From contig NZ_FNZG01000004.1 of assembly GCF_900109195.1 (NCBI RefSeq), positions 1 to 64,000 on the forward strand: a DNA stretch of 64,000 nt, written 5' to 3'. Positions 17,783 to 26,380 of the stretch are shown piece by piece (positions within the stretch are counted from its first letter, which is position 1; the number at the start of each line of letters is the position of its first letter). The notes under the pieces were generated by a model, which searched no databases, was not told the DNA's origin, and saw only the letters and a list, made by a program, of their open reading frames with translations. This DNA comes from Pseudooceanicola nitratireducens (lineage in GTDB: Bacteria > Pseudomonadota > Alphaproteobacteria > Rhodobacterales > Rhodobacteraceae). Position numbers and translations under genes: made by a program.

Positions 17783-18724
17783 ATGGCACGCGCGTTCGTT
17801 TTTCCCGGTCAGGGGGCTCAGACCATCGGCATGGGCAAGGCCCTGGCCGAGGCCTATCCGGCCGCGAAAGCCGTCTTTGACGAGGTGGACGAGGCCCTGG
17901 GCGAAAGCCTGTCGTCGCTGATCTGGGAAGGTGAGCAGGACAGGCTGACCCTGACCCAGAACGCCCAGCCTGCGCTGATGGCGACCTCGCTTGCTGCTTT
18001 CCGCGCGCTGGAGGCCGAGGGCGTGTCGATTACGGCGGCCGATTTCGTGGCGGGCCATTCGCTCGGGGAATATTCCGCGCTGGCCGCCGCGGGCACGCTG
18101 AGCATCGCGGACGCTGCACGCCTGCTGCGCACCCGTGGCCAGGCGATGCAACAGGCGGTTCCGGTCGGTGTCGGTGCCATGGCCGCGCTGCTGGGGCTGG
18201 ACTTCGAAGCCGCCACCGCCGTCGCCGAGGAAGCCGCCCAGGGCGAGGTCTGCCAGGCCGCCAACGACAATGACCCCGGGCAGGTCGTGGTTTCGGGCCA
18301 CAAGGCCGCCGTGGAACGTGCTGTCGAGATCGCCAAGGAAAAAGGCGCGAAGCGTGCGGTTCTGCTGCCTGTCTCTGCTCCGTTCCATTGTGCGCTGATG
18401 GCCCCGGCGGCCGACGTGATGGCCGAGGCGCTGGAAAAGGTCGAGATGAAGGCCCCGGCCGTGCCGCTGGTCGCCAATGTGCGGGCCGAGGCGGTGACGG
18501 ATGCCGCCACGATCCGTGCGCTGCTGGTTGAACAGGTCACCGGGTCGGTGCGCTGGCGCGAAAGCGTCGGCTACATGGCGGCGCAGGGCGTCACCGAGGT
18601 CTGGGAAATCGGCGCGGGCAAGGCGCTGGCCGGGATGATCCGCCGGATCGAACGGTCGATCACCTGTCGCGCCGTTGGCACGCCCGAGGATGTGACCGCC
18701 GCCGTGGAAAGCCTTCAGGGCTGA
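17783..18724 (+). CDS. fabD: malonyl-CoA:ACP transacylase
   Basis: FabD loads malonyl groups onto acyl carrier protein to feed fatty acid elongation. The 313-residue protein has FVFPGQGAQTIGMG at the N-terminus, the nucleophile elbow AGHSLGEYSALAAAG (Ser near 92), and the histidine region VSAPFHCALM. AGAGGGGG lies before the ATG. fabG follows after a hairpin-containing gap of 76 bases. The usual acpP partner is not adjacent. Confidence 0.96.
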   Translation: MARAFVFPGQGAQTIGMGKALAEAYPAAKAVFDEVDEALGESLSSLIWEGEQDRLTLTQNAQPALMATSLAAFRALEAEGVSITAADFVAGHSLGEYSALAAAGTLSIADAARLLRTRGQAMQQAVPVGVGAMAALLGLDFEAATAVAEEAAQGEVCQAANDNDPGQVVVSGHKAAVERAVEIAKEKGAKRAVLLPVSAPFHCALMAPAADVMAEALEKVEMKAPAVPLVANVRAEAVTDAATIRALLVEQVTGSVRWRESVGYMAAQGVTEVWEIGAGKALAGMIRRIERSITCRAVGTPEDVTAAVESLQG

Positions 18725-18731
18725 ACCAGGA

Positions 18732-18766
18732 CCCGACGGGCCGGGATACGGCACCGTCGGGCCGTT
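18732..18766 (+). terminator. hairpin between fabD and fabG
   Basis: CCCGACGG / CCGTCGGG stem with a 14-base loop, then CCGTTTTTG. The three bases between stem and T-run suggest partial termination or attenuation within the fab gene pair. Confidence 0.5.
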
Positions 18767-18800
18767 TTTGAGTATTTAGAGCAAGATGATGGGGAACGGG

Positions 18801-19538
18801 ATGTTCGATCTGACAGGGAAAACCGCGCTGGTCACCGGCGCATCCGGGGGTATCGGCGGGGCGATTGCCAAGGCGCTCTATGACGCGGGCGCGACCGTGG
18901 GGCTTTCGGGCACGCGGGTCGAGCCGCTGGAGGCGCTGGCCGCCGAGCTGGGAGAGCGCGCCCATGTTCTGCCCTGCAACCTGAGCGATGCCGAGGCCGT
19001 CGAGGCGCTGCCCAAGCAGGCCATCGAGGCCGTGGGCGGGCTGGATATCCTGGTCAACAATGCGGGCATCACCAAGGATCAGATCTTCATGCGCATGTCG
19101 GATGAGGATTGGGCGAAGGTGATCGAGGTCAACCTGACCTCGACCATGCGGCTGTGCCGCGCGGTGATGCGGCCGATGATGAAGTCCAGATGGGGGCGGA
19201 TCGTCAATATCTCGTCCATCGTGGGGGCGACGGGCAACCCCGGCCAGGTGAACTATGCCGCGTCCAAGGCCGGCATGGTCGGCATGACCAAGTCGATCGC
19301 CTATGAGGTCGCGTCGCGCGGGATCACGGCAAACTGCGTCGCGCCCGGTTTCATCGCCACGGCGATGACCGACAAGCTGACGGATGAGCAGAAGGGCAAG
19401 ATCAACGCGCAGATCCCGGCATCCCGCATGGGCACGCCCGAGGAAATCGCGGCGGCCGTCCTGTACCTGGCCTCGCCCGAGGCGGGCTATGTGACCGGCG
19501 CCACGCTGCATGTGAACGGCGGCATGGCGATGCTCTGA
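18801..19538 (+). CDS. fabG: 3-oxoacyl-ACP reductase
   Basis: The NADPH-dependent short-chain dehydrogenase reduces beta-ketoacyl-ACP in the fatty acid cycle. The 245-residue protein has the cofactor loop TGASGGIGGAIA, the NNAG motif (LVNNAGITKD) and the catalytic Ser-Tyr-Lys (NISSIVGATG, VNYAASKAGM). I start at MFDLTGK (18801), the common N-terminus, with GGGGAACGGG before it; two ATGs 12-15 bases upstream are alternatives. Its stop overlaps the start of the transporter gene by one base. Confidence 0.95.
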   Translation: MFDLTGKTALVTGASGGIGGAIAKALYDAGATVGLSGTRVEPLEALAAELGERAHVLPCNLSDAEAVEALPKQAIEAVGGLDILVNNAGITKDQIFMRMSDEDWAKVIEVNLTSTMRLCRAVMRPMMKSRWGRIVNISSIVGATGNPGQVNYAASKAGMVGMTKSIAYEVASRGITANCVAPGFIATAMTDKLTDEQKGKINAQIPASRMGTPEEIAAAVLYLASPEAGYVTGATLHVNGGMAML

Positions 19539-20440
19539 TGCGGCCGGAATGGGTCCTTGCGGGGGTTACCTTCATCTGGGGGGGAACCTTCCTGGCGGTT
19601 CAGACGGCCCTGACCTGGTCAGGGCCGTTGTTCTTCGTGGGCCTGCGCTTTGCGGTGGCCGCGGGGATCATGGCGCTGTTGGCGGGGCGGCGGCTGCGTG
19701 GGCTGACGGCGGCCGAGCTTTGGGCAGGCGGCTGGATCGGCCTGGCGATTGCCGGGGGCTATGGGCTTCAGACCATCGGACTTGAGACCATTCCGTCATC
19801 GAAATCCGCCTTTATCACCGCGCTTTACGTGCCGCTGGTGCCGGTGCTGCAATGGATCGTGCTGGGCCGTCCGCCGGGGCGTCTGACCTGGATAGGCGTG
19901 GTCTTTGCCACCATCGGGTTGATGCTGATCGCGGGGCCCGAGGCCGGGGGGATTGGCTTTTCCTTCGGAGAGCTGATCACCATCATCTCGGTCCTGGCCA
20001 TCGCGGCCGAGGTGGTTCTGATTTCGCGCTTTGCGCTGACGGTGGATGCGGCGCGGGTGACGGTGGTGCAGCTGGCCGTGGCCTCGGCCCTGTGTTTCGC
20101 CGCCATGGGTGCGGCCGGGGAAGCCGTGCCCGTCTGGGACTGGCGCATCCTGTGGTTCGCGCTTGGGCTGGGTCTGGCCAGCGCGGTGATCCAGCTGGCA
20201 ATGAACTGGGCGCAGAAAAGCGTCTCGGCCACGCGGTCGACGCTGATCTACGCGGGGGAACCGGTCTGGGCCGCCATCATCGGCCGCATCGCCGGAGAGA
20301 TCCTGCCCCTGACCGCGCTGATCGGGGGTGTCTTCGTGGTGCTGGGCATGGTGGTGGGCGAATGGCCCGCGCGGCGTCGGCCCGGGAAGTTATCCGAAGG
20401 CCCGGCCGCGCAGGAAGTCCGCGACCGGATCCCGGAATAG
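19538..20440 (+). CDS. DMT (EamA) family transporter
   Basis: The 300-residue integral membrane protein has about ten hydrophobic helices in two EamA-type halves. The first begins WVLAGVTFIWGGTFLAVQ and includes LQTIGLETIPSSKSAFITAL; the second includes STLIYAGEPVWAAIIGRI. These are hallmarks of drug/metabolite exporters in the inner membrane; the substrate is not predictable. It overlaps the fabG stop (TGATG), so it is translationally coupled to fabG, where acpP would be found in many bacteria. Confidence 0.88.
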   Translation: MRPEWVLAGVTFIWGGTFLAVQTALTWSGPLFFVGLRFAVAAGIMALLAGRRLRGLTAAELWAGGWIGLAIAGGYGLQTIGLETIPSSKSAFITALYVPLVPVLQWIVLGRPPGRLTWIGVVFATIGLMLIAGPEAGGIGFSFGELITIISVLAIAAEVVLISRFALTVDAARVTVVQLAVASALCFAAMGAAGEAVPVWDWRILWFALGLGLASAVIQLAMNWAQKSVSATRSTLIYAGEPVWAAIIGRIAGEILPLTALIGGVFVVLGMVVGEWPARRRPGKLSEGPAAQEVRDRIPE

Positions 20441-20465
20441 ACGCCACCCGGGCGGTGCTGCGCGC

Positions 20466-23400
20466 CTATTCGGCGGCGCGCAGGTCTGCGGGTTTTGCAT
20501 CATCCTCGATCGGCCAGATCAGTTCGGGCACCTTGGTGCGCCGCGCCGCGCGGCGCAGCGCCCAGTCCTGCGCCGCGCGAGAGGCCGAGCCGAGGGACAG
20601 CCGTGCCAGAAGCCGGGCCACCCAGGTGACATAGGTCCAGAACCAGACCCGCAGCGCCAGCAGCGAGGGCGTGACCACAAGCGTCAGCACCGTCGCCACG
20701 CCCAGGCCGAAGACCACCGCCGTGGCCAGCTGTTTCCACCACAGGGCCGTCGGGCTGTCGATGGAATAGCCGCCCTGGAAGAAGTCGAGGCTAAGCCCGA
20801 ACATCATCGGGGCCAGGCCCGCCATGGTGGTGATCGTGGTCAGAAGCACGGGGCGGATGCGATCCTCGGCCGTGCGGATGATCGCCTCGATCCGGGGCAT
20901 GTAGCGGGAATATTCCTGGAAGGTGTCGATGAGAACGATGTTGTTGTTCACCACGATCCCGGCCAGCGCGACGATCCCCGTGCCGGTCATGATGATCGAG
21001 AACGTCTGATCCATCACCAGCATGCCGATCAGAACGCCGGTGGTGGACAGGACCACCGCCAGCAGCACCAGCACCGAATTGTAGATCGAATTGAACTGCG
21101 CCAGCAGGATGATGAACATCAGACCCAGGGCGGCGCCGAAGGCCTGGCCCAGGAAGGCCGAGGATTCCTCTTGATCGGCCATGTCGCCCGTCCATTCATA
21201 GGTGATGCCCGCGGGCAGGGCACCGTCGTCCAGCCAGGCGGTCAGCGTCTCGATCCGTTCGTTGGCGGTGATCGGCACGGTGGTTGTCGTGCCATCCTCG
21301 GCCGTTACGGTCTTGGTCAGTCCCTCGCCCACGGCGGCCTTGACGTCGAAGAATCGCTTTTGGTCGATGCGGTCGATCTTGGCCAGTTTTGCCACCGGTT
21401 TCCAGGTGATGAAGTTCGACAGCGGCACCAACCCGTCGGTGGTGCGGACCTTGAGCGTCGAGAGGGTGGACAGCACGCGGTCTTCCTCGGGCAGGCGCAC
21501 GCGGATCTCGATTTCCTCGTCGGAACTGTCGACGCGCATGGTGTCCAGCAGCAGCCCGCGGGTGACCAGCTGAACCATGGCGCCCACGGTGGCCACGTCG
21601 GCACCGAAGCGGCCGGCCTTTTCCACGTCGACGTCGATCTGCATGTCAAAGCCGGGCAGGGGCAGCGTGTCCTCGACCAGGCGCAGGCCCTCGGTCATCT
21701 CGAACTTTTCGCGGACCATCGCGGTGGTGGCGCGCAGCTGGTCCAGGTCGTCGCCCATGATCCGCAGGTGCACGGGCTTGGCCGAGGCGGGGCCCATGTT
21801 GGGCGACAGGACCTCGACCTTGATGCCGGGCACGTCCTTGATGGCTTCGGTCAGTTCCGCGACCACCAGGTCGCCGTCCAGGTCGGGCCGGTCCTTGCGG
21901 TCCTCCCACGGGATGATCTCAAGCTGAACCTGGCCGATGGTGTCCAGGGGCGGCTGCGCGCCGCCGGTGTTCGAATTCAGCCCGCCGTCACCCGCGAAGG
22001 CAAAAGCGTTCATCACGCCGGGGTGCTGCAGTACGATATCCTCGACCTCGCGGACCAGGGCGTCCTTTTGGGACAGGCTGAGGTTGCCGCGGGCGCGGAC
22101 GTAGACGATGACCTGTTCGGGTTCGGATTCGACGAAGAATTCGGTGCCCTTGTTGTTGGCCCCGTAGGTCTGGAACGTCCCCATGACGAAGGCAACAACC
22201 AGGGCGACGACCACCAGCGGCATGATCGGATTGGCGGTCAGCGCCTTGATGAAGATGCCAAAGGGCGTGCGGCGGGTGCCGGCGCGGATCTTCGGTTTGC
22301 GCCAGTGGATGCGCGCGGCCCCCATGGTGACGGATGTGGCAAAGGCCCCAAGGCAGAACAGCACCGCGCCGGGCAGCATGGCCCCAAAGCCCGAGGCCCC
22401 GGTATTGCCGGTCAGATAGGCCGGGTTGATCGTCTGCATCGCGCCCAGGAATACAAGGTAGAGCGAGACCAGCACCAGCACCGCCCGCAGCGCCCAGGGG
22501 GTCCGGCGTTCCAGCACTTCCGACATACGGCCAAGCGCACGGGAGAACCGGCCCGTGACGCCGCCCATGACCGGCAGATATACCAGCGCCACGACCAGAG
22601 AGGCCGAGAGCACGAAGATCAGGGTGACCGGCAGCATGCCCATGAATTCGCCCGGAACGCCCGGCCAGAAAAGCATGGGCAGGAAGGCGCAAAGCGTCGT
22701 CGCGGTCGACGACACCACAGGCCAGAACATGCGCTGCGCGGCCTCGACATAGGCGTGCATCGGGCCAGAGCCTTCGGAAATGCGTTTGTCGGCGTATTCC
22801 ACCACCACGATGGCCCCGTCGACCAGCATGCCGACGGCAAGGATCAGGCCGAACATGACGATGTTGGAAATCGTCACCCCCATGATCCCCAGAAGCACGA
22901 AACACAAAAGGAACGAGGTCGGGATGGCGAAGCCGACCAGCAGCGCAGGCCGGGGGCCGAGCGCGGCCAGCACGACGATCATCACCAGCGCGATCGCGGT
23001 CAGCACGGACCCTTCCAGCTGCGATACCATTGACCCCACGACGCGGCTTTGATCGTTCGAGGTGCCGACATTGACGGCGGCCTTCAGCTCCTCGGGCCAG
23101 TTTTCCTGTTCGCGGGCCACGACACGCTTCACCTCTTCTGCGGTGTCGATGATGTTGAAGCCCTTGCGCTTGACCACCTGCAGGGCGGTGGTGTTTTCGC
23201 CGTTGAAGCGGGCAGTGCCGGCGCGATCTTCGAAGGTCAGGCGGATCTCGGCCAGTTCGCCCAGGGTGACGACGCGGTCGCCATTGCGTTTGACGGGCAG
23301 GGAATAGATGTCCTGCGGGCCGTCGAAGGACCCGGGGATCTTGATGGCGAAGGCGCCATTCTCGGTCTCGATCTCGCCGGCGGCGATCAGCTGGTTGTTG

Positions 23401-24023
23401 TTGACCACCACGTTGATCAGTTCGGCCGCAGTGACGTTGTAGCTTTCCAGCCGCAGGGGATCGATGACCACCTCGACCATCTCGTCGCGGTTGCCGGCGA
23501 TCCCGGCTTCCAGAACGGAATCAATGCCTTCCACGGCTTCCTGAAGGTTCTTGATGACCTTTGCCATGGTGCGTTCGGGCACCTGTCCGGTGAGGTTCAC
23601 GATGATGATCGGGAATTCGGAGAAGTTGATTTCCGTGATCGTGTATTTCTCGGCCCCTTCGGGGAAATTCGCCTCGGCCGTGGACATGGCTTCGCGGACG
23701 TCGGCCATGACCTGGCTCTTGTCCCAGCCGAATTCGAACTCCAGCGCGACACCGGCATAGCCCTCGGCGGCGGTGGCGGTCATCTTCTTCAGACCGTCCA
23801 GGTCCTGAAGCTCGGCCTCCATCGGTTTGACCAGCAGGGTTTCACTGTCGACGGCCGAGATGCCGGGAAATTGCAGCGACACGAAAAGCGCCGGGATCTC
23901 GATGTCCGGCTCGCCTTCCTTGGGCAGGTTCACATAGGCCAGGGTGCCCGCCGTGAGGGACAGCAGGATGAAGGCCAGAACCATGCGGGCCCGTTCAGCG
24001 GCCCAGTCGACGATACCGATCAT
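20466..24023 (-). CDS. RND family efflux transporter permease
   Basis: The 1185-residue inner-membrane pump belongs to the AcrB/MexB superfamily, closest in look to the HAE family: N-terminal TM1 (IVDWAAERARMVLAFILLSL), two large periplasmic loops, the central TM block with LPMLFWPGVPGEFMGMLPV and a conserved helix-4 GMLVDGAIVVVEYAD, and a second block with TGIVALAGIVVNNNIVLIDT. It uses proton flux to extrude drugs or lipophilic compounds together with the adaptor. The adaptor gene lies upstream and overlaps by 4 bases. No outer-membrane channel gene is adjacent, so a TolC-type partner elsewhere is expected. Confidence 0.95.
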   Translation of the reverse strand: MIGIVDWAAERARMVLAFILLSLTAGTLAYVNLPKEGEPDIEIPALFVSLQFPGISAVDSETLLVKPMEAELQDLDGLKKMTATAAEGYAGVALEFEFGWDKSQVMADVREAMSTAEANFPEGAEKYTITEINFSEFPIIIVNLTGQVPERTMAKVIKNLQEAVEGIDSVLEAGIAGNRDEMVEVVIDPLRLESYNVTAAELINVVVNNNQLIAAGEIETENGAFAIKIPGSFDGPQDIYSLPVKRNGDRVVTLGELAEIRLTFEDRAGTARFNGENTTALQVVKRKGFNIIDTAEEVKRVVAREQENWPEELKAAVNVGTSNDQSRVVGSMVSQLEGSVLTAIALVMIVVLAALGPRPALLVGFAIPTSFLLCFVLLGIMGVTISNIVMFGLILAVGMLVDGAIVVVEYADKRISEGSGPMHAYVEAAQRMFWPVVSSTATTLCAFLPMLFWPGVPGEFMGMLPVTLIFVLSASLVVALVYLPVMGGVTGRFSRALGRMSEVLERRTPWALRAVLVLVSLYLVFLGAMQTINPAYLTGNTGASGFGAMLPGAVLFCLGAFATSVTMGAARIHWRKPKIRAGTRRTPFGIFIKALTANPIMPLVVVALVVAFVMGTFQTYGANNKGTEFFVESEPEQVIVYVRARGNLSLSQKDALVREVEDIVLQHPGVMNAFAFAGDGGLNSNTGGAQPPLDTIGQVQLEIIPWEDRKDRPDLDGDLVVAELTEAIKDVPGIKVEVLSPNMGPASAKPVHLRIMGDDLDQLRATTAMVREKFEMTEGLRLVEDTLPLPGFDMQIDVDVEKAGRFGADVATVGAMVQLVTRGLLLDTMRVDSSDEEIEIRVRLPEEDRVLSTLSTLKVRTTDGLVPLSNFITWKPVAKLAKIDRIDQKRFFDVKAAVGEGLTKTVTAEDGTTTTVPITANERIETLTAWLDDGALPAGITYEWTGDMADQEESSAFLGQAFGAALGLMFIILLAQFNSIYNSVLVLLAVVLSTTGVLIGMLVMDQTFSIIMTGTGIVALAGIVVNNNIVLIDTFQEYSRYMPRIEAIIRTAEDRIRPVLLTTITTMAGLAPMMFGLSLDFFQGGYSIDSPTALWWKQLATAVVFGLGVATVLTLVVTPSLLALRVWFWTYVTWVARLLARLSLGSASRAAQDWALRRAARRTKVPELIWPIEDDAKPADLRAAE

Positions 24024-25318
24024 TGCTGGGCGTCCTGCTCACGGGGTTTCACCGGCACGCCGTCGACCACGTAATCCTGTCCGATGACGATGATCTGCGC
24101 CTCATCCGGGGGGCCGCTGATCCAGACGCCGTCCTTGGTGTCGCGCAGGATCGTGATGGGCGAAAAGCGGGCCATGTTGTCGCTATCCACGATCGAGACA
24201 CCCAGATCGCCATCGTCGTTCAGGGTCAGCGCGGATTGGGGCACGAAATGCGCCTGCACGCCGTCGGCGGCGATGGCGATTTCGGCGGTCTGGCCGTCGC
24301 GGATCGCAAGATCGGCGTTCGGAACCTCGATTTCCACGCGGAAGGTGCGGGTCTGGGGATCGGCGGCGCGCGACAGGAAGGTCACGCGACCCATGATGTC
24401 GTTGCCGCCGGTGGCCAGGCGCGCCCCGGCGCGGGCCCCGGTTTCGACGCGGTTGACCTCGGTCTCGGGGATGAAGCCGACCAGCTTGATCGGGTCCAGT
24501 TGGATGATCGTGGCGCAGGTGCCACCGTTTTGCAGCAGCGAGCCGATTTCGGCGGTGTCATTTTCCAGGAGGCCACCGAAGGGCGCGTGGATCTTGGTGC
24601 GTTCCAGGTCGCGCCGGGCCGAGGCCACCGCCGCCTCGGCCGAGCGGATGGCGGCCTGGGCGGTTGACAGCCCGCTTTCGGCCTGGGCCAGCGTCGCCTC
24701 GGCGGCGCGCACGGTGGCCTCGGATGAGGCGACGCGGGTGTCAGACGCGAACCCGGTGGCCGAAAGCTTTTGCGCGGCGTTCTGGTTGATCTCGGCCTCG
24801 GTCACGCGGGCCTTGGCTTCGGTCACGCGGGCTTCGGCCGTGGGGACCGATGCCATGGCTTCGGCCAGCCGAGCCTCGGCCTCGGCCAGAAGGTCCTGAC
24901 GGGTGCCGGGGTCGATTTCGCACAGCACGTCACCCTGTTCCACGCGCGCGCCCTTGCGGATCGGGTCCGAGACCACGGTGCCGGCGGTTTCGGCACGCAG
25001 ATCGACCTGGCGGTCGGCCTCGGTCTGGCCACGAATGATCACGGCGCTGTCGATTTCACGGGCCTGGGACAGAATGGTCACCACACCGACCGGGCGCAAC
25101 GCAGGGGTCGTATCGCCGGACGGGGCAGCGTCGGTGGCGGTTTCAACCTCGGGTTCGACCGCGGCGGTGCGGGTGTCTTCGGCCCCCTCGGCGGCGCCGC
25201 CGGAAAATCCGCCCAGCCCTTCGCCACGGGCGAAGGCCAGAATGGCTTCGCGTTCAATGATGATGCCATAAAGAAAGGCGGATACCAGAATTGCACTGAT
25301 AATGGGGATAATGCGCAT
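24020..25318 (-). CDS. RND efflux periplasmic adaptor (membrane fusion protein)
   Basis: The 432-residue adaptor has an N-terminal membrane anchor (IIPIISAILVSAFLYGIII), an acidic linker, a lipoyl half (GTVVSDPIRKGARVEQGDVL), a long coiled-coil hairpin rich in Ala/Glu (ARLAEAMASVPTAEARVTEA and beyond), and a beta-barrel/membrane-proximal end. It bridges the pump to an outer-membrane channel. Start 25318 is chosen because the hydrophobic anchor begins there, with AGGG just upstream; the longer frame adds an arginine-rich stretch. First gene of the two-gene operon; a palindrome at 25417-25432 may control it. Confidence 0.92.
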   Translation of the reverse strand: MRIIPIISAILVSAFLYGIIIEREAILAFARGEGLGGFSGGAAEGAEDTRTAAVEPEVETATDAAPSGDTTPALRPVGVVTILSQAREIDSAVIIRGQTEADRQVDLRAETAGTVVSDPIRKGARVEQGDVLCEIDPGTRQDLLAEAEARLAEAMASVPTAEARVTEAKARVTEAEINQNAAQKLSATGFASDTRVASSEATVRAAEATLAQAESGLSTAQAAIRSAEAAVASARRDLERTKIHAPFGGLLENDTAEIGSLLQNGGTCATIIQLDPIKLVGFIPETEVNRVETGARAGARLATGGNDIMGRVTFLSRAADPQTRTFRVEIEVPNADLAIRDGQTAEIAIAADGVQAHFVPQSALTLNDDGDLGVSIVDSDNMARFSPITILRDTKDGVWISGPPDEAQIIVIGQDYVVDGVPVKPREQDAQQ

Positions 25319-25416
25319 GACCCTGTTGTCCCGATCTGAAGTCGTTCGCAGGTTAAACCTGTTTGCTCCGACGTAGCGACGCGTGGTCATATTACAAGCT
25401 GCACGGAGCCTTTGGC

Positions 25417-25432
25417 TGAACTGTATAGTTCA
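25417..25432. promoter_or_regulatory. palindrome TGAACT-GTAT-AGTTCA, candidate efflux operator
   Basis: Perfect six-base arms with a four-base spacer in the gap between the divergent efflux operon and yfgM. It lies ~100 bases upstream of the adaptor start in an AT-rich stretch. Its shape is that of a TetR-family operator, but no regulator gene is adjacent. Confidence 0.45.
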
Positions 25433-25601
25433 GAGATACATTTCTGCAATGCCGCAATCCGTCGCGCCAAAGTGGCATCGGCACGTGCGGGCGCGCCGAT
25501 CATTGGCCGATCATTGGCGGGCAAGCGCTTGGGAAGACAGCACCCTTGGCACGCCGGAAGGGACAGGTTAAGACGGGCCGACCGGGATAAGGGAGCCTGT
25601 C

Positions 25602-26261
25602 TTGAGCCAGTCGGATTCATTCATCGACGAAGTGACCGAAGAGGTCCGCCGCGACAAATTGTTCGCCACCATGAAACGCTACGGCTGGATCGCGATCCTG
25701 GCGGTGATTGCCATCGTTGGCGGTGCCACCTGGTACGAATTCAATCGTTCCCAGCAAGAGGCCCAGGCCGAAGCCTATGGCGATGCTCTTCTGGCCGCGC
25801 TGGAACAGGGTGCGCCCGCCGAACGCGCCACCGCGCTTGATTCCGTCGACGCCCAGGGGCCCGAGGCCCGCGCCGTGGCGGATCTGCTGCGCGCCGCCGA
25901 ACTGGCCGTGGCCTCGGACACCCAGGCCGCCGTCGATCTGTTGACCCGCGTGTCGCAGACCCCGGACCTGCCGCCGATCTACCGGGCAATGGCGCAATAC
26001 CGCGCCCTGGCCCTGCAAAGTGATCTGAGCGCGCAGGAGCGCCGCGACGGTTACGAGGAACTGGCCGGGCCGGGTGGACCGCTGCGTCTGCTGGCGCTGG
26101 AACAGATCGCCGTGACCTATGCCGAGGAAGGCAACCGCCTTGAGGCGCTGGAACGGCTGAACAGCCTGCTGGACGAAGCCGGTGCGACACCGGACTTGCT
26201 TCGCCGGGTTTCTCAGTTGATTGTGTCCCTGGGTGGCATTCCGGGCGAGGCGGCCCAGTAA
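25602..26261 (+). CDS. YfgM-like TPR membrane protein
   Basis: The 219-residue protein has one N-terminal transmembrane helix (IAILAVIAIVGGATW, residues ~30-45) followed by a helical TPR_21-type periplasmic domain. In E. coli YfgM sits at the SecYEG translocon with PpiD. Its place before bamB and der is the conserved yfgM-bamB-der order. Translation appears to start at TTG 25602 with AAGGGAG six bases upstream; no ATG gives a complete N-terminus. Confidence 0.8.
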   Translation: MSQSDSFIDEVTEEVRRDKLFATMKRYGWIAILAVIAIVGGATWYEFNRSQQEAQAEAYGDALLAALEQGAPAERATALDSVDAQGPEARAVADLLRAAELAVASDTQAAVDLLTRVSQTPDLPPIYRAMAQYRALALQSDLSAQERRDGYEELAGPGGPLRLLALEQIAVTYAEEGNRLEALERLNSLLDEAGATPDLLRRVSQLIVSLGGIPGEAAQ

Positions 26262-26380
26262 CGGGCAGAGACGGCCGGATCAGAAATCAGGCCGGACAAA
26301 TAGTCTGGCCAGACATCGGGCCAATATTCAGGCGGCCGGAAACAGGCGCGCCACAAGGGAAGAAACGTGGGGGCACGGGT

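Noticed and set aside
20328-23033. 901-codon plus-strand ORF opposite the RND pump
   Set aside because: Same reason; it is rich in His, Gln, Gly and Asp, typical of an antisense frame.
25387-25620. 77-residue minus-strand ORF in the efflux-yfgM gap as the missing TetR regulator
   Set aside because: It has no helix-turn-helix signature and overlaps the yfgM start region; its composition looks non-coding.
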